A DNA stretch of 64,000 bases from Porodaedalea pini (lineage: Eukaryota > Basidiomycota > Agaricomycetes > Hymenochaetales > Hymenochaetaceae), in contig NBAY01000033.1 in NCBI GenBank assembly GCA_002794775.1, forward strand, positions 248,001-312,000, in the 5' to 3' direction. Position 1 is the first letter of the stretch, and each line of letters opens with the position of its first letter. The notes under the pieces are model-generated. The model was not told the origin of the DNA, searched no databases, and saw only the letters and a list, made by a program, of their open reading frames with translations. Of this stretch, positions 1 to 11,717 are shown piece by piece. The translations under genes and the position numbers were made by a program.

Positions 1-87
1 GCTCACTGCTCTCTCTCTTGTCTCCCTCCTCCTCTGACTGAGTTCCGCGCGACCCGGCTACCATTTGCGTACCCGTAGTCCGTCGCT

Positions 88-1208
88 GACACAAGGACAG
101 CTATCTTTGTGATTCACTCCTGCCCCATATTTCAATCCCCAAATCTCCTTCTTACCCCGCATTTGTCCCGGTGCATTCCAGACTTAACCTTACCCCTATC
201 CCAGCATCTAACCAGCACCAGATGGCCGTCCGCCAATTCAACTCCTTTTACCTTCATCCACCCCCTTATCAATACTTTATCTTCACAGATGGCTCCATCA
301 TCCCTGACGACAATGGATCCGCCAATGGTGGCCACAGTTACATCATCATGCATGATCACCAGGAACTAGCTGTCTTTTCTTCAGTAGTGCACTCTCGCTC
401 GAATATACTATTCAAGGAGCAGGAAGCACTCATCACAGCTATACACAGGATATCTTCTCTCCTCTCGAAGTGTTTAACTCCGGTTCACATTCACATCATC
501 ACTGACTCGCTTAATTGCACCAACCTTATCTTCACTGATGACAGCAGTCACGCAGACTTTATCATCCTCTTTCGATGCCTTTGTGGCATATTCCTTGCCT
601 TACATCACCCATCATCTCATATCATAGTCCAATGGCTCCCTTCGCACAAAGGGGTCCTGGGCAACTCCAAGGCTGATAAATTGGCCAAGGATGCCGCATC
701 CAACCCAATCCGCGAGTCCATACCGGAATCACTCCCGAATATCAATGCGCAGCTCCAACTCGACCTCCTTCAAGAGTGGAAAGCTCACCTCGTCAACTTA
801 CGAGGACATCAATTGATTGCCAAACCATCATCATTCATTCTCACCCCAACTCGATCGTTTCGCACATTCCTCAAACTACCTCCTGAGAAGAAGATTTCCC
901 GCTTAGTTTATGGACGTGCCGTATGCATCCTGCTTAACGCACTCGACCTGCATAACCGTAACCTTGAACCACGTTGCCTGGACCCTCTCTGCGTCAAGCA
1001 TGATGTCCGCCACCTTCTTAATGTTTGTCCCTTTTTCGCTCACATTCAAAATGGCCTTTTTCATCAACGCATTCTACCACTCTCCTTTTCTGATTGGTTC
1101 CGTCCTAACAACTTTCTCTTACTGCTAAAGTTTGCTTATTTTTTGTTTCGTCGCCCGCCCGACAGCATGCCTCTTTTTTCCGAACTTCCCCCTTCATACC
1201 ACCTATAG
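88..1208 (+). pseudogene. LINE ORF2 C-terminal fragment: RNase H and zinc motif
   Basis: Open frame matching the last third of the intact ORF2 at 46173-50000. The RNase H core is visible: FTDGSII, then QEAL, then TDSLN, then SHKGVLGNSKADKLA, giving the D-E-D and terminal acidic residues of the fold. A Cys/His motif follows (C-x4-C-x3-H-x7-C around CVKHDVRHLLNVC), as in copy 3. The frame runs upstream of the GTG at 171 without a true start, so this is a truncated ORF and not a gene. No endonuclease or reverse transcriptase is present. Confidence 0.85.
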
Positions 1209-1369
1209 TTTTCCACAAGAGTAACCTCTTCGCCCCTACCACCTCGTCTAGTTTACAAACCTTCGAGCGCTTCGTCCGTTCTTCCTTTTAGTGTTTGTGC
1301 GTTTTCTGGTGCGGTTGGATATCTGTTGATAAGTAGATAGCAGATGCATTATAAAGTGGTGTGCACGTG
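88..1369 (+). mobile_element. 5'-truncated Tad1-like LINE, copy 1
   Basis: Non-LTR retrotransposon remnant holding the RNase H end of ORF2 and the 3' untranslated tail. Homology to the other two LINE copies in the window begins near base 88. An in-frame stop lies there and the sequence to the left is unrelated, as expected for 5' truncation during target-primed reverse transcription. The 3' tail shares the block GATAGCAGATGCATTATAAA with copy 2 and ends near a CACGTG at 1364-1369. I could not identify a target-site duplication. Seen in sequence, with the element class inferred from the coding part. Confidence 0.85.
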
Positions 1370-2901
1370 ATAAAAGGCAAGTTCATTCTATTTTGCCACT
1401 GCTTGACTACCATGACTCCTCGAGGGACATATGTCGTTCATGATCACCGTCTACCTCTTCTGCTAGTGGATCTAATGGACTACCATCTACGACCGTGACC
1501 AAAATTTCCAACTCCGAAATCCTTGACAATTTTACTTTTTTATTGCCCCAATCTCTCCCTCTCCAGCTCATTAATATATCCCTCCTTAATCACCGCGGCT
1601 CGATTGCTTCCATCTTGTGTCTAGAAAATGCCGGTGTGAAGCGCGATGCGCCCTTGAATTTGCACCCCTGAACGAGAATCGCTACAGAAGGCTAATTCGA
1701 AGGAGACTGGGATTCGAAGAAACGACTCGGAGACATCAGACATTCGATCCGTCCTCAGCCGCTCTTATAACTGTAGACGACATCGAAAGAGAATGCATGC
1801 TGGATTAAGTTTCTCTTTGCAGGTGGTAAGTGATCTCTTGACCTCTTGTTCTCTTTGTATATACTTCAAATCTTATAGTGAACGTACACGATTCCTCCTG
1901 GCACCACCTTCCATCATATCTCTCTCGGCATTACATCTTCCCGACCATCTTGCTGAGCTTTAGCGCCTTCTAGCCTTCCAAGAATACAGGTTCAGAACTT
2001 CCACTTAACGTCAACTCTCAACCATCCACAGCTCCGCCATGTTCTTTTTTCGTTCGTTTCTGATGAGGCTACATTGCCATTTACACAGGTCCTCGTCCCG
2101 TCCTCCCAAGCATTGTCCCTTATGAAGCTCACCTCTCACTCTCGTTTATGATACTACTGAGTTCATGACGTGCTGCCGTCCGATACGACCTGCTTAATTG
2201 GTCAGGCAAGTTCCTTGGTTTAATCTGTAAGCTTTCATTTCCTACCCGCACTTCTAGTCTTGCGGAAAACTACTCGTTCATATCTCCTTCGGCATTTGCA
2301 TATTCTGATCGTGATGGCCAGCGAAGCCTCGACCTCCCCCTTCTCGTTCATTTTACGTGAAGGTTAATCTGATCATCATTATCCTTTCGAATGTTCTCGG
2401 ACTTTTGTACTTCAGCTATCAGCACGTAGGTTCATTCCCGAAATCCTTACGCTTACCTCTGAACTTTTCTCGCGTTAGGCGCGGTTTTCTATGATCTCCC
2501 GCGACCATCCAAACACCGAACTCTAGCCATCGTCCTTCTCGTTCATTTCACACTAGCAGTTCTCTGCTTCGACCAGGACTGCTCTCTCGTTACTCTCCTT
2601 TCGACTTACCGAACTCGCCTTTTCTTTGTTCAGCATCAAGCCAGCGCGGCAAACGAAGCGCGTGCCGCTCGGCAATTAGCGTGTATCGCGCTTCTTACCA
2701 AATAAGACCAAATAGTCCCTGACGGTGGCTGCGCTGCATTGTTTTCCAGTGGCCCGCTTCGTTCATTGTTTTCCACTGCAGTGACTCGGCGCTCTATTAT
2801 GCTTATATCCGTACTCTCCAATATGAGGCCTGAGCGGCCCTCTTTCTTATGCCCGTGGCTGGGGCTAGGCGACGGGCTAGCTATTTTCCCTCTTACCCCC
2901 C
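1370..2901. other. gene-poor stretch upstream of the LRR gene
   Basis: I see no convincing gene. Short open frames (for example 1617-1808, plus) have no recognisable motif. From about 1500 the plus strand is pyrimidine-rich with many TTCATTT and CTTCT tracts, which suits a long 5' leader with introns for the gene starting near 2902. An upstream exon carrying the true ATG of that gene probably lies here, but I could not place it. Confidence 0.4.
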
Positions 2902-4673
2902 GTGTCCAGCAGCTTCTCTACTGCATCCAATCTCGACTTCAACCTTGACGACTTTCCTCCGCCGCATCCTTCCACTGCTACAGTGCGCGGCGTCCCATTA
3001 GCCAGAAAGCCTAAGCTGCCTTCTCGCTCGTCTTCGTCGTGTTCAGATCGCGTTCCAGCATTGCGAATGCCCTCTCCGCCTTCGCCCAAGTCGCCTGGGC
3101 TACCTAGTAGCCCACGTTCACCTCGCTCACCTCGAATCCTTGAGACTGGCGTTCGGCGCTTTGCTTCTCCTCGTTCGCGCAGTGGGTTGCGCGGCGCGCT
3201 CGCTGGCCTCTTCACTCGAGAGCCTGAGCCCGAGCTCGACATACCTATCCAGGACAGACCTCCCGTGAATTCGAGCACGCATGTGGACGTCCGCCTCAAT
3301 GCATGGCCACCGCTGCACGTTGAGAAACGGCCAGGTGCGCATTCAGGCTCGTGCCGCTGTACGAACCCGAAAAGAAGGAGACAGAAGCATCTCTGCATTG
3401 TGCTGCTCATAATCGTGCTTCTCTATCTCCTTGCGAATACCATTCTACTCAACGTACGGGTCCTTTCTCCGCGATCCTCATTGAATTCTCCTTCGAACAC
3501 ACAGTATGGGGCCAGTAATGACACGTACACGCTCTCGGCGGCACAAGAGCTATGTCTCACGCAATTCACTGTTAACGCTCCAGCGAACGCATCTCTCTAT
3601 CCTTGCTCCACCTGCCTCGGTTTCCTTCAGGACATACCAGCTTCGTTCAGTTTCTCGACAACGGACGGCGCACAGACACTTTCGAATAGCCTTCAATTCT
3701 GCGGCTTGCAGGCGCTGCTCGGCGCATCGGGCGCGACTGCACAGAATGCGCTGGCGAATGGAGGGTGGGCACAGGACGTCAATTTTTGCACTTGGACCGG
3801 TGTGCAGTGCGATGGAGAGGGAAGAGTGGAGTCTTTGTGAGTCACTTCTATCTGTACTGCGTTTTGTGAAATGTTTATTCCGCTTTGGTACACAGAGAAA
3901 TGGTCTTTCCCGCCGTACCTTCGGTAATACCATCGGGGATAGGAGCTTTAACGGCGTTGCGGACACTGCAGATTACTGGTGGGGGTAATTTGCCAGGTAC
4001 GCCTTTTCTTGCCTTGTCACGACATGCAGAATCCTAACGTGACGTGCACAATCCTTGAAGCTGGCTCTATCCCGGACAGTCTTGCGAACCTCACCGCGCT
4101 GACGACGCTGCATCTCGAAAGTACAACCTTGTCCGCGCTTCCCTCCACGCTATTCTCGAAAGGCGCGCTGGGCGCACTTACTACCCTCACGCTCGTAAAG
4201 AATACGGGTTTTGGAGGCTCCTTACCTGATGTTAGCGGCCTCGCTCTGCAGAGCTTGTGAGCGCCCTCCGCTTTGCTTCGCCGTGCGGAGCTCAAATACT
4301 TATCGTCATGGTTTATATTTATAGTATCGTAAGCGAACAGCAGCTCTCGACGCCTCTCACGAGCCTCCTCAACAGCACAACCTTGCAAAACTCGCTCACG
4401 ACTCTGTGCGTCCCCTTCTCTCTCTTCCTCGCGCCGGCTAACCTTGCACTCTCGGACCTCCTACACAGTTCATTGACGTCCGCGAATCTCACCGGCTCCT
4501 TCCCCTCCTCCGCCTCATTTTCATCACTCCAGACCCTGTCACTCGCTAACAACTCCGCACTTTCGGGCGCGGTACCCAACGCGCTGTGCGATAGCTCCGT
4601 GCTCGCGAGCTGTGATTTGAGCGGGACAGGCCTGACGGGCGCGGATGGGAGCTGTGGGGTTTGTACATTTTAA
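2902..4673 (+). CDS. Type II membrane protein with extracellular leucine-rich repeats
   Basis: Five exons: 2902-3836, 3896-3996, 4061-4256, 4325-4405, 4469-4673. They give about 505 residues in one frame. The first visible codon in frame is GTG just after a polypyrimidine-AG, and a stop lies upstream at 2878, so an earlier exon with the ATG is likely missing. Layout: a Ser/Pro-rich cytosolic part (1-160), one membrane segment (about 165-187, CIVLLIIVLLYLLANTILL), then a Cys-containing cap with FCTWTGVQCDGEGRV, very like the LRRNT_2 cap of plant LRR proteins. LRRs follow (SIPDSLANLTALTTLHL, NLTGSFPSSASFSSLQTLSL) and a Cys-rich end. There is no kinase domain. The orientation is inferred from the basic residues before the membrane segment. 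The role is unknown; adhesion or surface sensing is a guess. Confidence 0.75.
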
Positions 4674-5213
4674 ACGATTCGACGCCATTCTGTCTCCGAG
4701 CAGACTTACGATACGTCTACGTCGCGCAATGATGATATACGACTGAATATTTTTCTTTTGTTCCGTCGTTCTTCTGTTCTACCTTTGTCTTTTTTCTTCT
4801 GTTCACAGTGTGTGCGTCTTTGTATTCGTTGTTGTAATATTTTGTTGTGCCCTTCATGTCTTTCATAATACCGCTCACCATGCATATAAGTAGGCTATTC
4901 GGTTGCCGGTTGCCGGTGCTCGACCACAGAAAATTGAACTCATCTTTAGACACAAACACTATCTTTCTCAGCACCAGGGCCATCAAAGGACATTTATTAT
5001 AACTTATATCATGAATGCCTTTCTATGCAATAGACTGAGTTACAGTGTGCATGCAGTATGGCTAATGTACAAAGAGGCAAAAATGTGTAGACAAGGGAAA
5101 GCGGAAGGCTATATGGCGTGAATGGTATGTACGTATCTGCGTGGCAATTAAGAGAGAGTGGTCAAGCACGAAGCATAATAGCGACGAAGGCCCGACACGC
5201 ATCGTGCATGCGC
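4674..5213. other. convergent 3' region
   Basis: Holds the 3' untranslated regions of the LRR gene (plus) and the protease gene (minus). T-rich tracts at 4745-4800 suit a fungal 3' end. No coding signal was seen. Confidence 0.5.
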
Positions 5214-6823
5214 TCAAAGGCTCGGGATGAGATCATCGACAACCCAATTGCGGCCTGTCTCGTCCGTCGCATTGTTGAAGATCACCAGGTTCGGTGAGCC
5301 CGCAGGAAGCGTCTGGCCCGTAAGCGCGTCGGGCGTCGCGAGGGCAATCAGAGCTTTCTTCAGCTGCTCAGGTGTCAACGACGCCGGGATAGGCGCGACC
5401 TGCTCGTCATCGAGACCAAGGAACGCAGGCTCGGGCAACACACGCGTGAGCCAGCCAGGGAGGTACATGTACGCGCGGGCATAGCTCTGCGCAAGAGACG
5501 CAGACGGTGACGAGGGACGCGCGCCATTGAGCGCCGGCAGGGAAAGATCGCCGAGTGCTGGGTCAAACGTGGCGGACGGGTAGATAGACAGGAGGTATGC
5601 GAGAAGTCCAGCGGTGTGTGGGGACGCCATGCTCGTACCCGAGATGGTGTTCACGGCGTAGGGACCGGAGTTCCAAGTCGATAGGATGTTAAGACCAGGA
5701 GCGAAGACATCAACACACTTGCCGTGGTTGGAGAAGTAAGCGCGTTCGTCAGTGACGGTGGATGCGCCAACAGTGACAGCAAGGGAGGCAGAAGCGGGCG
5801 AGTAGTCGCACGCATCACGGTTATCATTGCCCGCAGCCACGGCGAAGTGGAGGCCAGCCTTGACAGCTTTGTTAACAGTATCGTCGAGGGCCTGTGACTT
5901 TCCACCACCGAGTGACATGTTCGCGACGGAGCCCTTGTGCTTCGTCTTGCCAGTAGCCTTGTACTCAGCCTCCGCAGCAGCTTTTGCCTTCACAGCGTCG
6001 GTCGCTGCCCAGACGACACCGGCGACGACGTCAGACATGGTTCCACTACCATTGGTACCGAGCACCTTGACCGCGGTGACAGTTGCAGCCTTGGCAACAC
6101 CATACTTGCGGGAGGCGATCGTACCGGCGCAGTGCGTGCCATGGCCGTTGCCATCAATGTCCTGATCATTCTTCGGAATAGTCTTTCCCCAACGCGCGCG
6201 GCCCTCGAACTCGGTGTGGTTGATGTAGATACCAGTGTCGACAATGTAGACGTTCACGCCTTCGCCACCGTGCTTGTCGTACTCATAACGAGTGAAAGTG
6301 CTAAAGTTAAGCTTGTTGTGATGGCTGATTCGCGCGAGACCCTTCATGAATTGCGTCAGTTCGGTTGGCAGATAAGAAGGCTAAAGCAAGATAGGCGTAC
6401 CCATGGAGCCGACTTCTGCGTCTCGAGCGCGTGGACGATCTGGTCGTGCTCAACGTACTCAACCTCAGGTTGTCTGCGGATACGTTCAACAACGTCACGC
6501 GAGAAGTAACCTGCGTAGCCCTTGATGTGAGCATCCCAGACATGTGTCAGGCCACCCTCCTCTCTGTCGAGCGGAGAAGACTCGTGCGCCTGCTCAAGAA
6601 AGTTGAAGTGGTTGTCAAACGCAGAGGGGTGAACGCCGTCCTTGAACATGACGATATACGAGTCATTGATGACTCTGTGAGCGGGCACGCCGGGATGGTT
6701 GAGTGGCGCAATGGCATAAGGACGGTTATAGCGCAGTGCAGCGCCATCGGGAGACGTAGAGAGCGGAGTAGCGATCACGACGGCCGCCACGGAGAGCAGC
6801 GCGAGTGAACAGAGGGAGGACAT
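5214..6823 (-). CDS. Secreted subtilisin-like serine protease (S8, proteinase K type)
   Basis: Two exons, 6823-6401 and 6341-5214, with a 59-base intron, give 516 residues. The N-terminus is a signal peptide (MSSLCSLALLSVAAVVIATP). An inhibitor I9 propeptide follows (SYIVMFKDGV to EVEYVEHDQIVHA, about 55-133). The peptidase S8 domain carries the full catalytic set: Asp in YIVDTGIY, His in GHGTHCAGTIA, the oxyanion Asn in AAGNDN, and Ser in GTSMASPHTAG. It should be exported as a zymogen that removes its own propeptide and degrades extracellular protein. A C-terminal extension of about 110 residues follows the catalytic Ser; such tails occur in basidiomycete S8 enzymes. It diverges from the COX14-like gene, with 166 bases between starts. 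Confidence 0.93.
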
Positions 6824-6875
6824 GGTGGATGGAACTCAGGAGAACTCGGAGCGATAGTGACGCGGCGCGCGTGTG

Positions 6876-6882
6876 TTTAATA
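6876..6882 (-). promoter_or_regulatory. TATA-like box of the protease gene
   Basis: TATTAAA on the minus strand, 53 bases upstream of the ATG at 6823. This would put the transcript start about 20-25 bases before the start codon. Inferred from position and sequence only. Confidence 0.35.
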
Positions 6883-6989
6883 GGGTCCGTTTTTACATAA
6901 GTAATCACCATAATTGGATATCACTGCTTACATGCTCACCTTGCTGCGGAGGCCTGTTAACCCCAGTTTGTCGTTTCCAGCCTGCAGCC

Positions 6990-7401
6990 ATGGCGCTTCG
7001 CATGCCGGCTATAGACGTCGTCCACAGGGCACTCCTTTTTGGCCTCGTCGGGCTGGGTGCAGGCGGCATCATTCTCGGTGTGCAGGTCCATAGAGATATT
7101 CTTCACAGGGGGAAAGGTATGCCTTTGCTCAGAGTCTGTCCTTCAAGTGGTATTTCCTGATGCTTCCTGATTTTCTTTCAGAGGTAGGACGATTATCAGA
7201 TACTTTAGACAGCTATGTCTCATGATTTTTTCAGCTTGCAAGAGAGATGGAAATTCAAAAAGAAAGTGCTCTTCGTGAAGGAAAAGAGGTTCGTGCTCCC
7301 TTGAGCATAAACGCTGTTCTTATAACAGTTCTACATAGATCGAAAATGAGAAGGCTCTTGTGGAAGCAGCGCAGAATATTCTCAAGTCCCGCAATACCTA
7401 A
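6990..7401 (+). CDS. COX14-like small mitochondrial membrane protein
   Basis: Exons 6990-7116, 7182-7183, 7235-7288 and 7339-7401 give 81 residues. One membrane segment (about 14-33, LLFGLVGLGAGGIILGVQ) follows a DVVHRAL motif, and the tail is charged and helical. A short single-pass protein with Asp-x2-His-Arg before a glycine-rich membrane helix resembles fungal COX14, a cytochrome c oxidase assembly factor of the inner mitochondrial membrane. The assignment is moderate, because such proteins are short. To keep the obviously coding third exon (LAREMEIQKESALREGKE) in frame, a 2-base exon AG at 7182-7183 is needed between introns 7117-7181 and 7184-7234. Joining the flanking exons directly gives a frame that stops after about 15 codons. 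Confidence 0.55.
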
Positions 7402-8225
7402 TTACACATGTTTTAATTTGTAAGAGTTGACTTGTATCTTTTTGCGTGAGCCGTAGTTCACTGGACTCTTCTCGGAAGATGTTTTGCCAGTGATAATCAT
7501 GTTCTTGTTCACATCCCGACTCTCACTATGCCATCTTCTTCCTTAGAGATCGGTAGTCTTGCGGCAAGAAGTTGTTCGAAGCTCACGACTGAGTTGAGAA
7601 CCCTGGTCAAGCTACTGTACAGTTACATTTTGTCTGCGGAACAACTCCTCGCTATGGAAGACTTACTTAATCGCCTGTTCCTGGCTCACAAATTGATTCT
7701 GAACGGAGAAAATCTTTGTCTGGATCGCACTACTGGAGTGTGAAGAAATTCCGCATATCCGTTTCGTCTCCGAAAGCTTTCTCAAGTTGCCGGCAACTAT
7801 CTCTTCGTAGTAGACATAATTCTCCAAAGTCAGGGATTGGGATACAGCGTCTGATTCCGAGTCGTTGATACGAAAAAGTACATGGAGCATCAAGCAAGGA
7901 CGAAAACATGACTCTTTCCAATCTCCATCAGGGTACCAGCCTGTATCGTAACAAAGCAAAGGACATGTAGAGCGATGGGAAGAGGGGAGAGGGTAAGAGA
8001 GGAGGAAGGGGAAAGGAGATATTCACTACGATTGCCACAGTCGGTAGCTCAATAACCGGGTCCAGCAACATAGAACGAGTGCATACAAGCTGCTGTATAG
8101 TTCGAATTCATGAAGGACCACGAGACTGGAAATCAATACACTATTCAAGCGACAAGTTAAGTAAAGATATACCAGAGTCTACACCAGAATCAGCCTGCTG
8201 CTACCCGTCGCTCTTGCCTCGCGCA
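7402..8225. other. unassigned stretch with short open frames
   Basis: Contains two overlapping open frames of uncertain value. On plus, 7528-7743 gives 71 residues with a leucine-rich middle (TLVKLLYSYILSAEQLL). On minus, 7663-7959 gives 98 residues that also look protein-like. I cannot choose between them or assign a family. The rest is low-complexity, purine-rich sequence around 7975-8020. Confidence 0.3.
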
Positions 8226-8797
8226 TCACGGACGTTCACCCCGCATTATACTTCGGAAGTCCACACCGCGCAGATCCTCGGCACGGAAGTCGGTGCTAGC
8301 CATGAGCTCTAGCAGCCGGTTTTGATCTGTCTGCATCCTCGGCTCTGAGCAAGACGATCAAGGGCAAACGATGTGTATTTCGGGAACGGTGCGTAAGGAT
8401 TCGAAGGATCGGGCTGGGAAGTCTGCGCCTTTGAGTCCTTGACGACGCTGGGTGGTTCCTTCGGGGCATTTGGGTCTATGCCTGTTTACCTGTTGCACAT
8501 ACTCACCGTTTCGCGTTCAGAGCGCAAGTCCCTGATTTCTGGACCCCCCTCGGAGACTCCGGGGTCTGCGGGGTCTGAACTTTGGAGATTTATTTGAGCT
8601 CTGGATAGTGCTGAGTGTTCTTCATCTGCAGATGGCGATATGTCTATCGGTGCCCTCTCAACAGGTTCACCCTCAAGATAAGACGGTTCTGTTGTAGCAC
8701 CGAGGAAGCCTTGAGGAACTGTAGGCTTTTTGTGAATCAGAATTCACGATATCTATGTATAATCCTGAACAGAACTCACTGAATTCTCGTCGCTCAT
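8226..8797 (-). CDS. Unknown protein, gene structure unresolved
   Basis: The gene starts at ATG 8797 with a short exon (MSDENS). A GTGAGT...AAAAAG intron follows, then a coding block from PTVPQGFLGATTEPSYLEGE to a GTGAGTATG donor near 8515. Downstream, two different frames look coding. One reads ...SNPYAPFPKYTSFALDRLAQ and stops soon after. The other reads QNRLLELMASTDFRAEDLRG and ends at TGA 8226-8228. They are joined either by an intron with a non-first AG acceptor or by a frameshift. The product is acidic, Ser/Pro-rich and unrecognised. It may be a small disordered protein or a young pseudogene. Confidence 0.4.
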
Positions 8798-9206
8798 CTT
8801 CAAGTTTCGACCCGAAGTAGCAGTCGTCTTGGCCTTTTCGCTTTCTTTGAGTCGTTTCCTCGTATTCTTCTTCGTCTGCTTAGTCCAGGATCTAGCGTGT
8901 AGATAAGTAGATTCGGGAGTGTTACGCCCTCCAGACGAAAACTCGACGAGCTAGAGCAGGTCTGATCTTCACAGGTGTGACCCGGCACGTAAAATGGACG
9001 AGAGGACACAAGCAACGCGGGTCTAATTCAACGCTTTCTTAAAGTGGGCTGAGAATTGGTCTCGGTCGATATTCGATCACAAATTGAGAGTGTAGCCAAC
9101 ACAAAAATGAGCATGCACAAGCAAATGGTATCATGGAGACAAAAGGGAGTTATGCATCACTCAGTCGGTGTAAGTTGTGACAGATCAAAAACCGGGGGAC
9201 ACAGTA
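8798..9206. other. intergenic stretch between the unknown gene and KRI1
   Basis: Upstream region of the minus-strand gene starting at 8797, plus the 3' flank of KRI1. No coding signal or RNA gene was seen. Confidence 0.4.
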
Positions 9207-11717
9207 TCAACTATCGTCATTCTGAGCAGACTTTTTATGACGCCGTTTCCGCTTCTTCGCCAACGGCTCACCGCCTTCCGTCATGGTATCCTCTTGACCG
9301 TCTTTACCCTGAGTATTCACGTCCAACAAATCGTTCTCCGTCATGCCTGTCGCCGCCAGCTTCGCCTTCTGCCTCTCCTTCTTACCCTTCCGCTTCTTCG
9401 AATTTGCCCCCTCCTCCCTTTCCTTATCTGTAACCCCGTTTGCACTACTGGCAACAAATCCACGCCTCTGCTCGAGGCCCTTTCGGAATTCGCGAAGCTT
9501 CTCTCCGCGTTGCGCATCCCATGTGCGCCCATGGTCCCGACGGTATGGCGCAATTTTGCGCAGTCCGACTACGGTATTTAGGTCCGCATCGTCCGCGAGC
9601 AAGATTTCTGCTGCACTTAGGCCGTACGTTTGAGGGAGCACGGGCGTATATTTGAAGCGCGTTGGCATGTCACCAACAAGATCATTAAACTCCAGGCCGT
9701 ACACATCGTCCATAGCGGCGTCGAGCGCTTTATGGTCTAACTTCAATCGGGAGCCTGAAGGCGCGTCTTCGTTGTCGTTTCCAACGAAGTCTGCATCCAT
9801 AGCGTCGACATCGACGCCGTTCTCATCCTCTTCTTTTGCATTCTTCTTTTTCTTCTTGTCCTTCTTCCTCTTTTTCAAAGATGAAGGACCCGCTTCGGGT
9901 TGTGTAGGAATGATGTCTGCGATGTCGATGTCGTCGTCCCATACTGGCTTTTCCAAATCAACATCTGCACCGTCCTCCCCGCCGTAGATTCCAGCCATCT
10001 GCTTGTCGTGTGTATCGGGGTCCCAATCGCCCTCGAGGTCGAGTTGCGCCAGAGCTGCCAGAAAAGAAGAAGAAACAAGGTAAAGACAAGAAAAAGAGGG
10101 AGAATTGTTAAAGACATACCTTCATCGTCCGCCCTCTTACCTCCCTCCTTCCCTATGCGTTCGAGTTTTTCGCGGATCTCCTTCAGCTTAAGCGCCTTCA
10201 TGCGCTTCACCTCTTCTCTCTTCTGCAGTACTTTCTCGTCCTTCCGCTCCCTCTTCCTCTCACGCGCTGCCTTACGCGGATTCTCCTCCCGTCGGACGGT
10301 TGAAGAGATTTCACGTGGGTGTGCGGGAATTGTAGCAGAATTTCTAGTAAATACAATATGAGGTGGATGGTAGTCGTTCATGTAGGATGTGCACGTACGG
10401 TTCCTCATAGCGAAAATTATACGAGCTCTCAAATGTCTCGACCACTTCCTCGAACTCTTCTTCGTCAAAGTCTTCCGCATTCCCTTCGCCATCGGAATCA
10501 GCCTTTCCGACGACGTTGATGCGCCCTGCTTCGTTCTCGTCTTCGTCCTTCGAGAGTTTGCCTTTCTTTTCGCTCTTGGAGCCTGTAACTTCGTCAAACG
10601 TTGGGACATGACGTGTAGACTGGTCAATCCATCCACGATTCAAAATATAGCTGAGAAAAGAGATTAGAGTATGCATCATATGGCGAGAAAGCACGAGCAC
10701 GGACTTCATCAAAAACTCATGGTCAGCCTCCTCTTTCGATTTCTTCTCCTTCCCCTTCTTTTTCTTTTTCTTTGTCTTGTTGCCCTTCTCCAGTACCTCA
10801 TCTGCTTTCTCCTCCTCATCCACACGTGCGCTGTCTCCTTCCTCAAGCGACACGAGTCCACTGGTATCCTCGCCTACCTCTCGTGCAAGAAATGCGCGAT
10901 ACTGCTCCTGCTCCTGCTCGAGCTCATCCTTCGTCTCCTCACGCGGAACGAGGATCTCGTTCTCGTCCTCGCTCGCGGAACCATCAATCACCGCCGTGTG
11001 GAACGCGGATATCGTCTCTTTGCGTAAGGCAGCTTGCTCTTCAGCGTGCGTCGGCTCTGCAGGCACCGGCGATGGGGAACGCGAACTAGACTTCAATGTC
11101 GAATCGAGGATATGCTGGCGCATAAGCAAGGGCTTGTTCTACATGCATGAAGGGGAAAGTCAGAGAGCGGGGGATATAAATGCAGGCAAATCAACGCGCC
11201 TTCTCTTTGTCTTTCGTGTTGAACGAAAACGCGCCCTTCGTCCTCTGCTGTTCCTCTGACTTTGGGCCATGAGAAACACGTAGAATATCGGGTAGGGCAG
11301 AAACACGCACCTTCAAACACATCCTTTTCCGTGTCATATATTCCTGGGTCCTTCCGTTTGATTCGTGCCAGAGTGCGCAGGATCGCAGCGTCGAGTGCAG
11401 GTGTCAGCTCCTCTCCATCCTCATCTTCATCTGTGTCTTCCGAGTCGTCACTTTCATCATCTCCACTTTCTGCGTCGGAGCCATATTTCTCCTTCACTGG
11501 AAGGGCAGACCGTCAGAACTGAACGCCGAGGAGAGCAGACGCAGAATATAAGGCAAAACAAACATTTTGTTAGCTCCTCGCGCTCTTTCTTGCGCGCATA
11601 GGCCTTCGCGAAGTGCTCATTGATGGTGAGCCGCTGCAACTCAGCGCCATCAGATTCGCTGTCCGACAGCATCTTAGTCGTCTTGAGTTGATGTAGTTGA
11701 GGAGCATCTTCGACCAT
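9207..11717 (-). CDS. KRI1: KRI1, 40S ribosome biogenesis factor
   Basis: Seven exons: 11717-11564, 11496-11311, 11255-11200, 11138-10705, 10650-10399, 10343-10120, 10054-9207. They encode 717 residues, or 702 if the second Met at 11672 is used. Family marks in order: LTINEHFAKAYARKKEREEL, LDAAILRTLARIKRKDPGIYD, YILNRGWID, the basic coiled coil PRKAARERKRERKDEKVL, and the C-terminal Kri1 block DMPTRFKYTPVLPQTYGLS with LNTVVGLRKIAPYRR. KRI1 is a nucleolar partner of KRR1 needed for small-subunit assembly. Acidic and lysine-rich low-complexity runs are normal for it. One intron (11199-11139) seems to use a GC donor. A fragment of exon 4 is duplicated at 14865-15071. It is head to head with family-X gene 1. 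Confidence 0.92.

Noticed and set aside
7900..7960. YDTGWY in a minus-strand frame, like the GWY start of the family-X module
   Set aside because: Similarity stops after the intron-exon junction; likely chance from a common acceptor sequence.
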